Shown: piece by piece, positions 1-10,267 of the stretch | Numbering within the stretch: the stretch's first letter is position 1 | Layout: every line of letters starts with the position of its first letter | Assembly (NCBI RefSeq): GCF_000970305.1 | Contig: NZ_CP009517.1 | Coordinates: 1,612,001 to 1,676,000 of the forward strand | DNA: 64,000 nt | Source of the DNA: Methanosarcina barkeri 3 | GTDB lineage: Archaea; Halobacteriota; Methanosarcinia; Methanosarcinales; Methanosarcinaceae | Direction of reading: 5' to 3' | The notes under the pieces: generated by a model | Told to the model about the DNA's origin: nothing | The model's input: only the letters and a program-made list of their open reading frames with translations | The model's database searches: none | Made by a program: the position numbers and the translations under genes

Positions 1-1613
1 TTTCCTGATGTAGGAGATGCAGAGAATGCAGCAGCAGGCTTTGTTACAACTTTTATATAGTCTGTCTTTGTCACCGTGTCACTGCCTTTAGCATTCTTCA
101 CTGTTAAGCTGACAGTATATACTCCCGCCTTGGAATACTTGTGAGTTGGATTCTGAACGAATGACTTTGATCCATCTCCAAAGTTCCATTGCCACTTTGT
201 TGGTGTTCCTGTGCTTGTATCAGTAAAAGCAATATTCAATGGTGCTTTTCCGGAGGTCGGGGACGCTGAAAAAGCAGCCGCTGGCACAGCTCCTTGTTGT
301 TTCTGGTACTCAACTACAAGGATCTGCTGGAGAGAATCCATGCCTCCGCTTGTTGTGCCCTGGATTCCGGCTTCGTTCCCGGTTGCTTTAATGTAATTTT
401 TCACATTAAAAATCAGGGGACTGCTGGTGCTTGGATTTCCCTGCCATGCATTGCTTGCAACGGTATTTCCATTAAAAAGCAGGTTACCTTCATCGGGGCC
501 GGCACTTCCGGCAAAACTGTATAATTTAGCGCTTGCGACTTTATTCAGATCAACAGACATGCCTGTGAAAGGAGCATATGCTGTAGCCTCTTCGAGAGTG
601 GTTCCGTAACTGGATGCAGATAAGCCCAGTTCGTCGCACTCTTCATTGATGAAGATCTGCTTCCGGGTTTCATTAGAGTTCCGATAGATCACAACCAGAG
701 TACTCGGATAAAGAGCATTGCTATTTCCAGCATTAGACGTCATGACAAGACTGTTTCCAGCAGATTTGAACTGGCTGGTCACATCAAAGACGTAAAGACC
801 ATATTTATACTCAGCATACCCACCAAAATTGCTCTTGTCAGTGTATGGAGTTCCACCTGTAAGCTGATGTCCGTTAAAGGAAGCATCCCATTTAGGTACT
901 CCCCCGGAAGTGGTATCCCAGTTGTAAGCAAGATAGAGCCACACCTTTTCTACGGTAGAACCGCTCGGGATAGGAAGATTGCTTGCAGTCCAGGTTTCGG
1001 TTCTGCTAGTCCAGCCAACAGATTTGTAAGCGGATTCGGGCTGTGTGAAATACAAAAAGTTACCCTGGAGGTCATAAGTCTGTTTGGTAGTGATGTCACT
1101 TCCGCCTTCCCAGTAACGTTTGCCCTTATACCCGTTATATTTGACAGGTTTAGCCAGACTGTTTTTGTTGTTGTTAGCCTCATTAGTTTCAGGGATCAGG
1201 TTCTCAGGATCAACAACTGCAGTATAGGTTACGGTGCTACCTTCCAGATTGCGAATTGTTGGGTCGATCATCGTTAAAGTTACTGTCCCTCCACTAGCTA
1301 TAGATGCAATCGTTGTCGTGTTTACTGGAACTGAACCGGACACATCGCTGGCATAAAGGGCTACGTAAATATTATTTAGAGCAGCAGATCCAGTGTTCTT
1401 GATACCAGTAACCGTTATGGTATTTGATTCCCTGGCAAAGACCGCAGATCCTGGTACAGTGTTTACTATCCCGGATATAGTGAGATCGTTTGTTGCTTGT
1501 GAAACCTGCGAGTTAGTAACTGAAGGGCTTTCACCTCCGTAATTGTCAGCCAAACAGACTCCGCTACTCAGAATCAGAGTTAACAATATCAAAATCAGTT
1601 TCCTATTCGTCAA
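1..1613 (-). CDS. DUF3344/PKD cell-surface protein (3' end cut off by window edge)
   Basis: Secreted surface protein, partial: it begins at a TTG (1611-1613, minus strand) behind a GGAGGAAGA ribosome site and is still open at base 1. The first 23 residues form a signal peptide (MTNRKLILILLTLILSSGVC) nearly identical to those of the genes at 3088 and 5674. It then has a CARDB-like segment (about residues 35-150, ending in a NEANNNK-type turn), a DUF3344 domain (about 160-420) and PKD repeats with the W-x-FGDG motif that continue past the edge. DUF3344 and PKD domains are typical of Methanosarcina envelope or extracellular proteins; the exact role is unknown. The gene is divergent from its paralogue at 3088. 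TTG is kept as start because the same TTG-ACG-AAT context is conserved at 5674. Confidence 0.85.
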   Translation of the reverse strand, partial: MTNRKLILILLTLILSSGVCLADNYGGESPSVTNSQVSQATNDLTISGIVNTVPGSAVFARESNTITVTGIKNTGSAALNNIYVALYASDVSGSVPVNTTTIASIASGGTVTLTMIDPTIRNLEGSTVTYTAVVDPENLIPETNEANNNKNSLAKPVKYNGYKGKRYWEGGSDITTKQTYDLQGNFLYFTQPESAYKSVGWTSRTETWTASNLPIPSGSTVEKVWLYLAYNWDTTSGGVPKWDASFNGHQLTGGTPYTDKSNFGGYAEYKYGLYVFDVTSQFKSAGNSLVMTSNAGNSNALYPSTLVVIYRNSNETRKQIFINEECDELGLSASSYGTTLEEATAYAPFTGMSVDLNKVASAKLYSFAGSAGPDEGNLLFNGNTVASNAWQGNPSTSSPLIFNVKNYIKATGNEAGIQGTTSGGMDSLQQILVVEYQKQQGAVPAAAFSASPTSGKAPLNIAFTDTSTGTPTKWQWNFGDGSKSFVQNPTHKYSKAGVYTVSLTVKNAKGSDTVTKTDYIKVVTKPAAAFSASPTSG

Positions 1614-3087
1614 TCTTCCTCCTGTACTTCAATTAGAGAAAGAATTCCAGAGTTATGTGGACTATTTCCTAGATGAAACAGGAAACAAAGGGGTTTCCAA
1701 AAAAATAGAGTTAGATAGTTATTTTGTTGTAAGAAAAGCGCTTACGTCATAGTCCTACTTTTGGTCAAGTAACACGAAGTGCATTCTTGTTTCTGATTAA
1801 GTTTTATTTACACATTTCTCCAGAATATCTCATCTCGATACCTTTCCATTAGTGGATAATTTTTAATACTTATAAACATTTTATGATTAATTTTTCATAT
1901 ATATCAATCTTTTTAAATGTATTCATAAATACTTTTATTTAATTTTTTGTGAAAATATTATAATTAAAGCGCTTCAAAATTCAATATCAATAAATTTGAG
2001 TAAAAAGTATCAAATTTGCTACTTAGTTTTTCATTTCAACTTGCTAACTAATAACTAGATAAAAAACTATTCTGACGGTTTTTTAACTATTGTAATAGGG
2101 ATGAGACTTACGGAGATGAACCGACTAGGGATCAGACTTACGGAGATGAACCGACTAGGGATCAGACTTACGGAGATGAACTGACTAGGGATCAGACTTA
2201 CGGAGATGAACTGACTAGGGATCAGACTTACGGAGATGAACTGACTAGGGATCAGACTTTACGAAAAATGAGGCTTACTCATTTGAATTAGAAATATGGT
2301 TTTAAACTCTTCTTAGATATAAATTATAATTTAGTTAATGATGGTTACTGTGTTTGATTTTATATATTGAATGCATAACTTAAGTGGGTAAACTGCTATC
2401 TTTAAGGTCAATGAATAGCTGATTTTTGAAAAAAAGAGGTAATATGGCTTTAAAGTTAACTTTGTTGTTAGCCAATTGTGAAAATAGTTTGAATGGAAGC
2501 CTCCTGAAATTTCATGGCCAATAGAGTTAATGGTATTGTTTGATGTCAAAAATAAGTAAAAAGTCGATCAATAGGAGTTTTTTGATTTAACGGATAACAA
2601 ACTCACTTGAGTTTTGTTCAAGATAAGTATCCAGTTTTGAAAAACGAGCATCAATCCTAATTTAAAAAAGAATTGTTAACAGTTATGGTTTCAGGAATTT
2701 ACATCCATTATTTAAAATAAATAGGGTTATTAAATAACAAATATGCAGAGAAAAATTATAAATTTTACACATATAAACATTTGAAAAGATTAATATATCT
2801 GAAAAATTGTTAATAAAATAATTATATGTATTAAAAATAGTTATAATTTGAAAAAAATTCATGAGAAAGAGTCCAAAAATAACTGTCAAAGAAAAGACCT
2901 TCGAAACGGGAATTAATTTGATATATTTAGTCTGGAAAACATCTGATCACACTTTTAGAACAGAATAATAGTTATTTGACTTTTGCTTTTACTAGCAATA
3001 TTCAGGTTCCTGTAATTGTCTTATAAAACTGCCTATGCACAGGTTTCTGGAATTCTTTCTCTAAAATTGATAACAGGAGGAAGGTTA
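1614..3087. other. AT-rich intergenic region between divergent surface-protein genes
   Basis: No convincing gene. It holds a 30-bp tandem repeat (2097-2260) and, from about 2760 to 3060, a leader that resembles the one upstream of the paralogue at 5674. Short open frames here are AT-rich and lack ribosome sites. Confidence 0.6.
2097..2260. repeat. 30-bp tandem repeat, five full copies plus a partial
   Basis: Unit AGGGATCAGACTTACGGAGA plus ten further bases repeats at exact 30-bp spacing (starts 2097, 2127, 2157, 2187, 2217, 2247). Copies differ by one or two bases (C/T near the unit end; the first has G for C). There are no spacers, so it is not a CRISPR. It lies between two divergent surface-protein genes. 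Confidence 0.95.
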
Positions 3088-4500
3088 ATGAATAGGAAAC
3101 TGATTTTGATATTGTTAACTCTGATTCTGAGTAGCGGAGTCTGCCTGGCTGATAATTATGTAGGCGGAATCCCTCTGACCTCTGTCAAGAGTGGAACAGT
3201 AAGTGGGGGTGTCTATTGTGACAGCTACTACGGGACAGGAACTCAGCCAATACACACCGCTAAAACTATAGATAAGACCTTTACATTACCAGCTAACGCC
3301 AAGGTTGAATGGGCAATGCTGCTCACAACCGTATATTGTGGACATATGCAAAATAATTATCAAGGAAAAGCAAAAGTAAGCTTTAACGGGAAAGTCCTCG
3401 GAACAGAAACTCTTAATGTTCCTTTTGTATTCCTTGTCAATGGTGGTAATAATGGGAAAGGATATGTCAAGGTAAACGACCATGTTAACAGAGTAACCAG
3501 TGACTACATGATGTATTATGATGTCACAAGCCTTGTAAAATCCGGCAACAATAAAGCTACCGTACATACGGAACCTAGTGACAATAAATTTGATGGCAGA
3601 ATAAAACTGATTACCCTTGTTGTAGCTTACAATGATGGCAGCGGAAAAAAGATCTGGTATCAGGTAAACCGCGGACATGATGCGGATACTTATTATGTTG
3701 ATGACAATGGTAAAACTTACGTTGGGAGCACAGCTTTTAAAGCAGCTTTACCAGCAGGTTCTACATTAACATCTGCAAAGCTTACAGATATACACATGGC
3801 AAGTACAGACGGGAAATATACTTTTAACGGAAAAAAACTCACCTCAGGCAAACCTCAGGGCACATATTGCGGACTGGATTCATGGAATATTAAAAACAAT
3901 TTTAAGTCTACCGGCACAAACACCCTGAAATATGACAGGACTGGAGCCTTCTATAAAAACGCACTTGCCATAATAACAGCAGAATACAAGACCTCAAGTA
4001 ACAAACCTGTTGCTGCATTCTCTGCATCTCCTACATCAGGGAAAGCACCATTAAATGTCGCTTTTACTGATAAAAGTACAGGAACACCAACTAAATGGAA
4101 ATGGAGTTTCGGAGACGGGAAAACTTCAACCTTAAAGAACCCGACTCATACGTATTCCAAGGCAGGAAAGTATACGGTGACACTAACAGTTACCAATGCT
4201 GTAGGCAGTAACACGGTAACGAAAACAAGTTATATAACGGTAGTAGCAAAACCCGTTGCTGCATTCTCCGCATCTCCTACATCAGGAAAAGTACCATTAA
4301 CGGTTACCTTTACTGATAAAAGTACAGGAACGCCCTCTTCATGGAAATGGAATTTCGGAGATGGGACCTCCTCAACGTCCAAGACAGCTGTACATAAATA
4401 CAGTAAAGCTGGAAAATATACAGTCAGTTTAACAGTGAAAAACGCAGCAGGTAGTAATACTAAAACGGTTTCAAGTTACATAACAGTTAAGAGCAAGTAA
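3088..4500 (+). CDS. DUF3344 surface protein with two C-terminal PKD domains
   Basis: Secreted protein of 470 residues. The open frame could start at 3016, but the ATG at 3088 sits behind an AGGAGGAAGG ribosome site and lines up with the starts of the two paralogues, so it is preferred. A signal peptide (about residues 1-22) is followed by a DUF3344 domain (about 25-300, close to the paralogue at 5674) and two PKD domains (about 308-390 and 392-468), each with a W-K/N-FGDG core and the Y-T-V-x-L-T-V strand. No membrane anchor or sortase-like signal is seen at the C terminus, so retention at the S-layer is unclear. Function is inferred as envelope structure or adhesion. Confidence 0.85.
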   Translation: MNRKLILILLTLILSSGVCLADNYVGGIPLTSVKSGTVSGGVYCDSYYGTGTQPIHTAKTIDKTFTLPANAKVEWAMLLTTVYCGHMQNNYQGKAKVSFNGKVLGTETLNVPFVFLVNGGNNGKGYVKVNDHVNRVTSDYMMYYDVTSLVKSGNNKATVHTEPSDNKFDGRIKLITLVVAYNDGSGKKIWYQVNRGHDADTYYVDDNGKTYVGSTAFKAALPAGSTLTSAKLTDIHMASTDGKYTFNGKKLTSGKPQGTYCGLDSWNIKNNFKSTGTNTLKYDRTGAFYKNALAIITAEYKTSSNKPVAAFSASPTSGKAPLNVAFTDKSTGTPTKWKWSFGDGKTSTLKNPTHTYSKAGKYTVTLTVTNAVGSNTVTKTSYITVVAKPVAAFSASPTSGKVPLTVTFTDKSTGTPSSWKWNFGDGTSSTSKTAVHKYSKAGKYTVSLTVKNAAGSNTKTVSSYITVKSK

Positions 4501-5673
4501 TATTTTAGAAAGTAAAATTCAGACTTTAAGATGTCAGACTTTAAGATGTCAGACTTTAAGATGTCAGACTTTAAGATGTCAGACTTTAAGATGTCAGACT
4601 TTAAGATGTCAGACATTAAGGGCAGTGAGGGGGTACTACACATCTCAAAAACGTCATAATTTTCACATTTTTCTCCTTCAATTTTCCGAGCCTTGCTATC
4701 TTTAGAAGGTAATTCATTAGACCATTCGCGTATTTCAAGTTTATAACTTCATATAGCCTTTTAATATCCTTTAACTCTTTATTTTTGATAAAAATATGAA
4801 ATTTTATAATGTATTAATTGGCTTTTGTATAATTGGCTTTTGTATTAATTAGCTTTTGTATTGGCTTTTGTATTAATTGGCTTTGTTTTTTTGCTTTATT
4901 CAAACAACTTGAATTGCTACTTTACGTTCCTTTAACTTATTATATTTTGTAAGAGAGCGGTATAATCAACTTACAGAGACTGTTAAGTCAAGGTTATAAG
5001 GACAAGATTTTAAATATTTATTTCCAACTTTCAGGAATTATTGGAAAGATAAAGTAAATGTGTTTTAAAGACTATTATATGATATAAATTATATTTAAAG
5101 GAGATAAATATATAAATAGATATTAATCGTTCAGTCGGACTAAATCGGAACGGTAGACACTATGCATAAAATTCAATAAATAAACTTATCAAACTAAATC
5201 TTTAATCGTGAGTTAGAAGATCTGTTTTTATATTTTTTGCTAGTAAACAATTCACATGTAAATCACATATATGTCAAGTGAAAATCTGTATTGATCGACT
5301 GATAATTAGTAAATAAATAATTACGATATACATAATATTTCACATTTTATTGCACCTATAAAACATTTGGAAAGATTAATATATCTGAAAAGTTATTAAC
5401 AAAATGATAATTTATCTTAAAAAGTAGTTAAAATCTGAAAAAACATAGGAGAAAGAGTCCTAAAGATAACTGTCAAAAGGAGCCCCTCAGAAACTGGAAC
5501 TATCTGACCCGTTCAGTTTGAAAAACGCATTTGAGATATTTTCCTTAGAACCCAATAAAAACTACTTAGCTCTGTTTCTACAGGTAATAGTCTAGATTCC
5601 TGTTAGTTTTAACAGGAGCTACTTATTCACAGATCTCTGGAATTCTTTCTCTAATTGAATTACAGGAGGAAGA
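4501..5673. other. Intergenic region with repeats and the leader of the next surface-protein gene
   Basis: No gene seen. Contains the 15-bp tandem repeat at 4521-4620, a run of degenerate ATTGGCTTTTGTATTA repeats at about 4805-4890, and, from about 5350, a leader related in sequence to 2760-3060. Confidence 0.6.
4521..4620. repeat. 15-bp tandem repeat just after a stop codon
   Basis: Unit AGACTTTAAGATGTC, six perfect copies (starts 4521 to 4596) plus a partial, mismatched seventh. Begins 20 bp after the stop codon of the surface-protein gene. Confidence 0.95.
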
Positions 5674-8193
5674 TTGACGAATAGAAAACTGATTTTGATA
5701 TTGTTAACTCTAATTCTGAGTAGCGGAGTCTGCCTGGCTGATAATTACGTAGGCGGGATCCCTCTGACTTCTGTCCACAGCGGAACAGTAAGCGGAGGTG
5801 TCTATTGTGACAGCTACTACGGAACAGGAACTCAGGAAATACACACTGCTAAAACTATAGACAAGACCTTTACATTACCGGCTAACGCCAAGGTCGAATG
5901 GGCAATGTTGCTTACAACCGTATATTGCGGACACATGCAAAATAATTACCAAGGAAAAGCAACAGTAACTTTTAACGATAAAACTCTGGGAACAGAAAAT
6001 CTCAACGTTCCTTATACATACATTACTAATGGAGGTAATGACGGAAAAGCATATGTCCAGGTAAACGACCATGTTGACAGGGTAACCAGTGACTACATGA
6101 TGTATTATGATGTCACAAGCCTTGTAAAATCCGGGAACAATAAAGCTACCGTACATACTGAACCCAGTGACAATAAGTTTGATGGCAGAATAAAACTGAT
6201 AACCCTTATTGTAGCTTACAACGACGGTAGCGAAAAAAAGATCTGGTATCAGGTAAACCGCGGACATGATCCAGATACTTATTATGTCGACGACAATGGT
6301 GAAACTTACGTTGGGAGCACAGCTTTTCAGGCAAATTTGCCATCTGATGCGTCTTTGACAGATGCAACGCTTACAGATTTACATATGGCAAGTACAGACG
6401 GATCATACACTTTCAATGGAAATGCACTTACTTCAGGCAAACCTCAGGGTACTTATTGTGGGCTAGATTCATGGGATGTCAAGGACAGTTTTAAATCGAC
6501 CGGCACAAACGCCCTGACCTATGACCGGACTGACGCGTTCTATAAAAATGCACTTGCTATACTGACGGCCGAATACACTACTTCGTCCTCAGACAATGGT
6601 AGCGGAGACAACTCCTCTGACAACAATACTGGAGACAACTCTTCTGACAACAATACTGGAGATAACTCCTCTGACAACAATACTGGAGATAACTCATCAG
6701 GCAACAATAATGGAAACAACTCCTCTGACAACAATACTGGAGATAACTCCTCTGACAACAATACTGGAGATAACTCATCAGGCAACAATAATGGATATAC
6801 CGGAGACAAGCCTCTTGAGACTTATACTCACGACACTGTAAAAGGCGACATTATTTATGATTACGGAGACAGCAAGTATAGTGGTAAGATATCTTCTGGC
6901 GGCACATATACAGTAAACCACAACCTGAAGCTTCCTGAAAATGCAACTGTAAAACTCGCGAGACTCTATAATTACTGGACGTGGAGTGCTACAGGCACTA
7001 CCGGAGTATATCCTTCCATGAACCTGCAGTTTCAGAATAAAGCTTTGACTCCTGACGCCGAATACAGTGACCAGAAAGGATGGGGCTCTGTATATGATTA
7101 TCCAAGCGGTACCTGGGCTTATGATGTAACGGACCTTGTAAAAGGAAGTGGAAATTATACCACAGTAGTTACAAATGCTAATAGTGAGACTGGGAACTTT
7201 GTCTGCTTTGATGGAATCGGTTTACTTGTAGTGTATGAAGATTCCACAGGAAACGAAACCGAATACTGGATAAATGAAGGCTGTGACATGGTGAGTACGA
7301 TGAGTACTTCAGGGGGTCTGACTCCTGAAGAGGCTACCGTAAAAATCCCATTTGACGGCTCTATAAATCTCAGCAATGTAGACAGTGCCAAGCTCTGGAC
7401 TACAGTTCAGTCTGGAGGACATGATGGCATTAGATTGAAATTCAATGAAATGAACGTATCCGGTGTTTATGACTCGACTCCATACTCGGACCTGGATATC
7501 GATGAAGCAAGGTCTGTCGGAAATTATCTCATGGCCGACAATAATATGGCTCAGATAATTCCTCCTTCGGTTACAGATAATAGTGGAGACTACCTTGCTC
7601 CCTCGAGTGCGATCCTTTCCGTCAGTTATAAGGATGGAACAAACAACGATAATGGAACCAGTGATAACGGAACAAGTGATAATGGAACCAGTGATAATGG
7701 AACCAGTGACAACGGGACCAGTGACAATGGAACCAGTGACAATGGAACCAGTGACAACGGAACCAGTGACAATGGAACCAGTGATAATGGAACAAGTGAT
7801 AATGGAACATGTGATAACGGAACCAGTTCATCTGGATCGGATTCAGCTACGGTATCACTTACTGTGAACATCACACCTGCTATTTGCTTGCAGGTCACAC
7901 CGAACTCAGTCGATTTCGGAACAGTAAAACCAGGAACTCCGAGCGAGTCCGTACCTTTGACCCTTAAAAACAACGGACATGGCAATATAAAAGTAAAGGC
8001 TGAAGTAGAAGACCAGGATGACGGCCCATTCAGCACAGGACTTGTGCTTGACCAGAACAAATGTTCTGAATACAGTAAGACAATAGCTTCAAACACATCA
8101 GAAACTACGAAAGCCCAGCTTGATATACCGGAAAACTATTCGTCTACAGGACAGTTTAATGGAAGCCTTATCTTTTGGGCTGAAGCAGCTTAA
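5674..8193 (+). CDS. Large surface protein with two DUF3344 domains joined by low-complexity linkers
   Basis: Secreted protein of 839 residues; TTG start behind GGAGGAAGA. Order: signal peptide (1-22), DUF3344 domain 1 (about 25-300, nearly a copy of the gene at 3088), a linker of repeated GDNSSDNNT units (about 308-372), a second, diverged DUF3344 domain (about 378-650), a second linker of NGTSD pentapeptides (about 655-720), and a beta-rich C-terminal domain (about 730-839) containing the VDFGTVKPG motif seen in surface-exposed beta-sandwich modules. The linkers are encoded by 27-bp and 15-bp tandem DNA repeats, so their length can change by slippage. They are rich in N-x-S/T sites, as expected for glycosylated spacer regions. 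Function is inferred as an extracellular structural or binding protein. Confidence 0.85.
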   Translation: MTNRKLILILLTLILSSGVCLADNYVGGIPLTSVHSGTVSGGVYCDSYYGTGTQEIHTAKTIDKTFTLPANAKVEWAMLLTTVYCGHMQNNYQGKATVTFNDKTLGTENLNVPYTYITNGGNDGKAYVQVNDHVDRVTSDYMMYYDVTSLVKSGNNKATVHTEPSDNKFDGRIKLITLIVAYNDGSEKKIWYQVNRGHDPDTYYVDDNGETYVGSTAFQANLPSDASLTDATLTDLHMASTDGSYTFNGNALTSGKPQGTYCGLDSWDVKDSFKSTGTNALTYDRTDAFYKNALAILTAEYTTSSSDNGSGDNSSDNNTGDNSSDNNTGDNSSDNNTGDNSSGNNNGNNSSDNNTGDNSSDNNTGDNSSGNNNGYTGDKPLETYTHDTVKGDIIYDYGDSKYSGKISSGGTYTVNHNLKLPENATVKLARLYNYWTWSATGTTGVYPSMNLQFQNKALTPDAEYSDQKGWGSVYDYPSGTWAYDVTDLVKGSGNYTTVVTNANSETGNFVCFDGIGLLVVYEDSTGNETEYWINEGCDMVSTMSTSGGLTPEEATVKIPFDGSINLSNVDSAKLWTTVQSGGHDGIRLKFNEMNVSGVYDSTPYSDLDIDEARSVGNYLMADNNMAQIIPPSVTDNSGDYLAPSSAILSVSYKDGTNNDNGTSDNGTSDNGTSDNGTSDNGTSDNGTSDNGTSDNGTSDNGTSDNGTSDNGTCDNGTSSSGSDSATVSLTVNITPAICLQVTPNSVDFGTVKPGTPSESVPLTLKNNGHGNIKVKAEVEDQDDGPFSTGLVLDQNKCSEYSKTIASNTSETTKAQLDIPENYSSTGQFNGSLIFWAEAA
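6597..6795 (+). repeat. 27-bp coding minisatellite (GDNSSDNNT linker)
   Basis: In-frame tandem repeat encoding Gly-Asp-Asn-Ser-Ser-Asp-Asn-Asn-Thr units with some Gly-Asn-Asn-Asn variants. Provides N-x-S/T sequons between the two DUF3344 domains. Confidence 0.9.
7636..7830 (+). repeat. 15-bp coding minisatellite (NGTSD linker)
   Basis: About a dozen in-frame AATGGAACCAGTGAT-type units encoding Asn-Gly-Thr-Ser-Asp. The N-G-T triplet is an N-glycosylation sequon in every unit. Confidence 0.95.
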
Positions 8194-8207
8194 TAAGGCT
8201 GCTTTTT
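8183..8207 (+). terminator. Hairpin plus T-run overlapping the stop codon
   Basis: AAGCAGC (8183-8189) pairs with GCTGCTT (8198-8204) and is followed by T residues. The 5' arm is part of the last codons of the surface-protein gene. Looks like an intrinsic terminator. Confidence 0.7.
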
Positions 8208-8578
8208 TACTTTTTTAAATTTACAAATAATTAACATTTTTAGTACTTAGCTGATATTTGCCTTTAGTGTCTTTGCTTATTTTTTCTGTTTCTATGCTTG
8301 CATGCGTACAAAAATTGAGTATACATAATCAGTTTTTACATAATCAGTTTTTACATAGTCAGTTTTTAAATAAGCAGTTTTGTCACTCGGAGACTTATAT
8401 AATACGCCTCGGAAATCAATTCTACGCCTTTAAAATTAATTCTACATCCTGAAAACTCATACTCTATCCAGTGAACACTCATCCGGTCCAATATAACTAT
8501 TCACAGTTATCTGGGTTTAAAACAGGAATATTGGAAAGACATATAAGCCGGCTTGCCAGATAATATATTGGAGACCAT
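8208..8578. other. Intergenic region with 15-bp repeats
   Basis: No gene seen. About four copies of ATAATCAGTTTTTAC (15-bp spacing, degrading to the right) lie at roughly 8325-8384. The rest is AT-rich and holds the promoter of the next gene. Confidence 0.6.
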
Positions 8579-9403
8579 ATGAAAATTTTAGAGTGCAAAA
8601 CCATTGATATTGCCCCTACGATCTCAAGACTCCTGAAAATCCCTATGGTTCCGCCAACTGGCAGACCAATTCCTGAAGTCGAGAGCTACGCAAAAGAAAG
8701 AAGTTGCAAAAGAGCAGTGATTATTGTGGTTGACAGTCTGGGGTATTCTCTTTATAATCATTTTTCTTCGATAATGAAGAACTTGAGTAATATCGCTGAA
8801 AAAGGTTTACTCTTCAGGTGCAAGTCCCCTGCGACAATAACCTCCCCTGCCATTGCATCAATATTTACAGGATATCTGCCAGAAGAGCATAATATCTACT
8901 CAACCATGGACATTTACACGGAAAGGACAAAAGACTCGGAAAACCCGAGACTGAAAAGCATTATGGAATGGGCTTGTAGGGCAGGTATGAAAGCGTCAGC
9001 AGTTATAGAGTCTGAAGGTGCGGAAAGTTTCAGAGGACGGATAAAAGAATATTATGGAGTTCCTAATTCCGAAGATATTCTGGATTATGACCTTAAAATA
9101 ACGAACTATGCGCTACATGCCCTTAAAGAAAAGCCCGATATCCTGGCAGTTCACCTCAGAACCCTTGACCGTTTTTCCCATAGAGCAGAAAACTGGAAAG
9201 AACTGAAAAAGGCTGCAATAGCCGTGGATGAAAATCTCGGTGAGATTTATAGACACGCAGAAAAAGGAACGATTTTCTTTATCTGCGGAGATCACGCAAT
9301 TCATGGGGGAAAAAAGTGGTTAAAGGATGCGCAAGGAGAAGATATCAAAAATCACAGGCAAAACTTTGTAGCCCTTATAGTAGCCTGTAATCAGGAAGTC
9401 TAA
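8579..9403 (+). CDS. Alkaline-phosphatase-superfamily hydrolase (phosphodiesterase-like)
   Basis: Soluble 274-residue protein with the metal-binding pattern of the type I phosphodiesterase/alkaline phosphatase superfamily: Asp in IIVVDSLG (about residue 52), Thr in ATITSPAIASIFTG (nucleophile position), Asp/His in LRTLDRFSH and the Asp-His pair of CGDHAIHGG near the C terminus. These enzymes use two metals to hydrolyse phosphoesters, phosphonates or sulfates; the substrate cannot be read from sequence. Start ATG has GGAG upstream. A 16-bp tandem repeat begins inside the last codons and includes the stop. The convergent neighbour is a HAD phosphatase. Confidence 0.75.
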   Translation: MKILECKTIDIAPTISRLLKIPMVPPTGRPIPEVESYAKERSCKRAVIIVVDSLGYSLYNHFSSIMKNLSNIAEKGLLFRCKSPATITSPAIASIFTGYLPEEHNIYSTMDIYTERTKDSENPRLKSIMEWACRAGMKASAVIESEGAESFRGRIKEYYGVPNSEDILDYDLKITNYALHALKEKPDILAVHLRTLDRFSHRAENWKELKKAAIAVDENLGEIYRHAEKGTIFFICGDHAIHGGKKWLKDAQGEDIKNHRQNFVALIVACNQEV

Positions 9404-9454
9404 GATTCAGGAAGTCTAAGATTCAGGAAGTCTAAGATTCAGGAAGTCTAAGAT
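9391..9454. repeat. 16-bp tandem repeat that duplicates the gene end and stop codon
   Basis: TCAGGAAGTCTAAGAT repeated four times exactly. The first copy encodes the final Gln-Glu-Val-stop of the upstream gene, so stop codons are reiterated after the true end. Confidence 0.95.
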
Positions 9455-9518
9455 TTTATAAGCCTTTTAATCTGAGTTTTCAGTCAACCCTTTTGGTCTT
9501 ACCTATAAAGTTTACATG

Positions 9519-10139
9519 TCAGAACTTTTGCTCTACTTTAAGAACCTTGGTGAAACACCGGATTGTCCGGCTCGTGTTCTTATGCAGGATTCCGATACCG
9601 CCTGCTTCTTCCCACTCACGGATATTCTCGGAGTTATCATCAATAAGAACCCTTGCAGATCCCGATTGTAAGGCTTTTTCAGGGCGGTAACAGAGAATTG
9701 CGGCCTCTGCATAAGAAGGCCCGAGTTCTTTCCTGATCCATTTGATTTTTCCCTCTCTTGCATTGATTAAGGCTTTTTTCCTCTCAGGTCCGGGAAGCGC
9801 AGAAAGGATTGTCGGACAAAGGCCCGAGCTTCTAAGGAAGCCATGCAATTCTTGCCCTCCGGGCATCCAGGACATCTCAGACCAGAACTCGATTCCTGCA
9901 GATGTGATCTTTTTCCAGAAGAGTTCTCTGTCGTTACTGTACCAGAACATCATATTACCACCGAGCTTTTCACAGGCTGCGGTGAAATCCGTAAGGACTC
10001 CATCCATATCAAGGAAAAGTTTTATTTCCTCTGCGGATTCGGAAGAAAAAGAGATATCATGCGAACGGCTTGAGATAGAACCCTCAAAGCTTACAGGTCT
10101 ATTCTGGATAAAATTGCGCTGATTGAAGGAAATAGACAT
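9519..10139 (-). CDS. HAD-superfamily phosphatase, 5'-deoxyribonucleotidase-like
   Basis: 206 residues. After a roughly 38-residue non-conserved N-terminal stretch comes HAD motif I, LFLDMDGVLTDF (about 41-52; Asp nucleophile and Asp acid/base), then a cap region rich in aromatic residues, the motif II region (PTILSALPG, about 114), a Lys-Trp-Ile segment (about 137) and motif IV, VLIDDNSENIREWEEAGG (about 168-185). This layout fits the 5'(3')-deoxyribonucleotidase branch (5NT_C), which removes 5'-phosphate from (d)NMPs, but other small-molecule phosphatases are possible. Convergent with the phosphodiesterase-like gene. The N-terminal extension may mean the true start is further in, although no better ribosome site was seen. 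Confidence 0.7.
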   Translation of the reverse strand: MSISFNQRNFIQNRPVSFEGSISSRSHDISFSSESAEEIKLFLDMDGVLTDFTAACEKLGGNMMFWYSNDRELFWKKITSAGIEFWSEMSWMPGGQELHGFLRSSGLCPTILSALPGPERKKALINAREGKIKWIRKELGPSYAEAAILCYRPEKALQSGSARVLIDDNSENIREWEEAGGIGILHKNTSRTIRCFTKVLKVEQKF

Positions 10140-10267
10140 AATACACTTCCCTTGATTGTTCTAGTAGAAAATGACTTCCCATTAATTATTAGGACACCAT
10201 AATAAAAAAAGTAATCGTCGTAAAAAAACTGACATGATAGATAAAAATTTGAAAAGAAGGATTAAGG

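Noticed and set aside
2097-2260. 30-bp repeat resembling a CRISPR array
   Set aside because: Units are directly adjacent without spacers and no cas genes are in the window.
3016-3087. Upstream start for the second surface protein
   Set aside because: It places non-signal sequence before the conserved signal peptide and ignores the AGGAGGAAGG site just before 3088.
6540-6809. Antisense and alternate-frame open frames across the DNA minisatellites (also 7583-7867)
   Set aside because: Repeat DNA stays open in several frames; the proteins are low-complexity shadows of the real gene.
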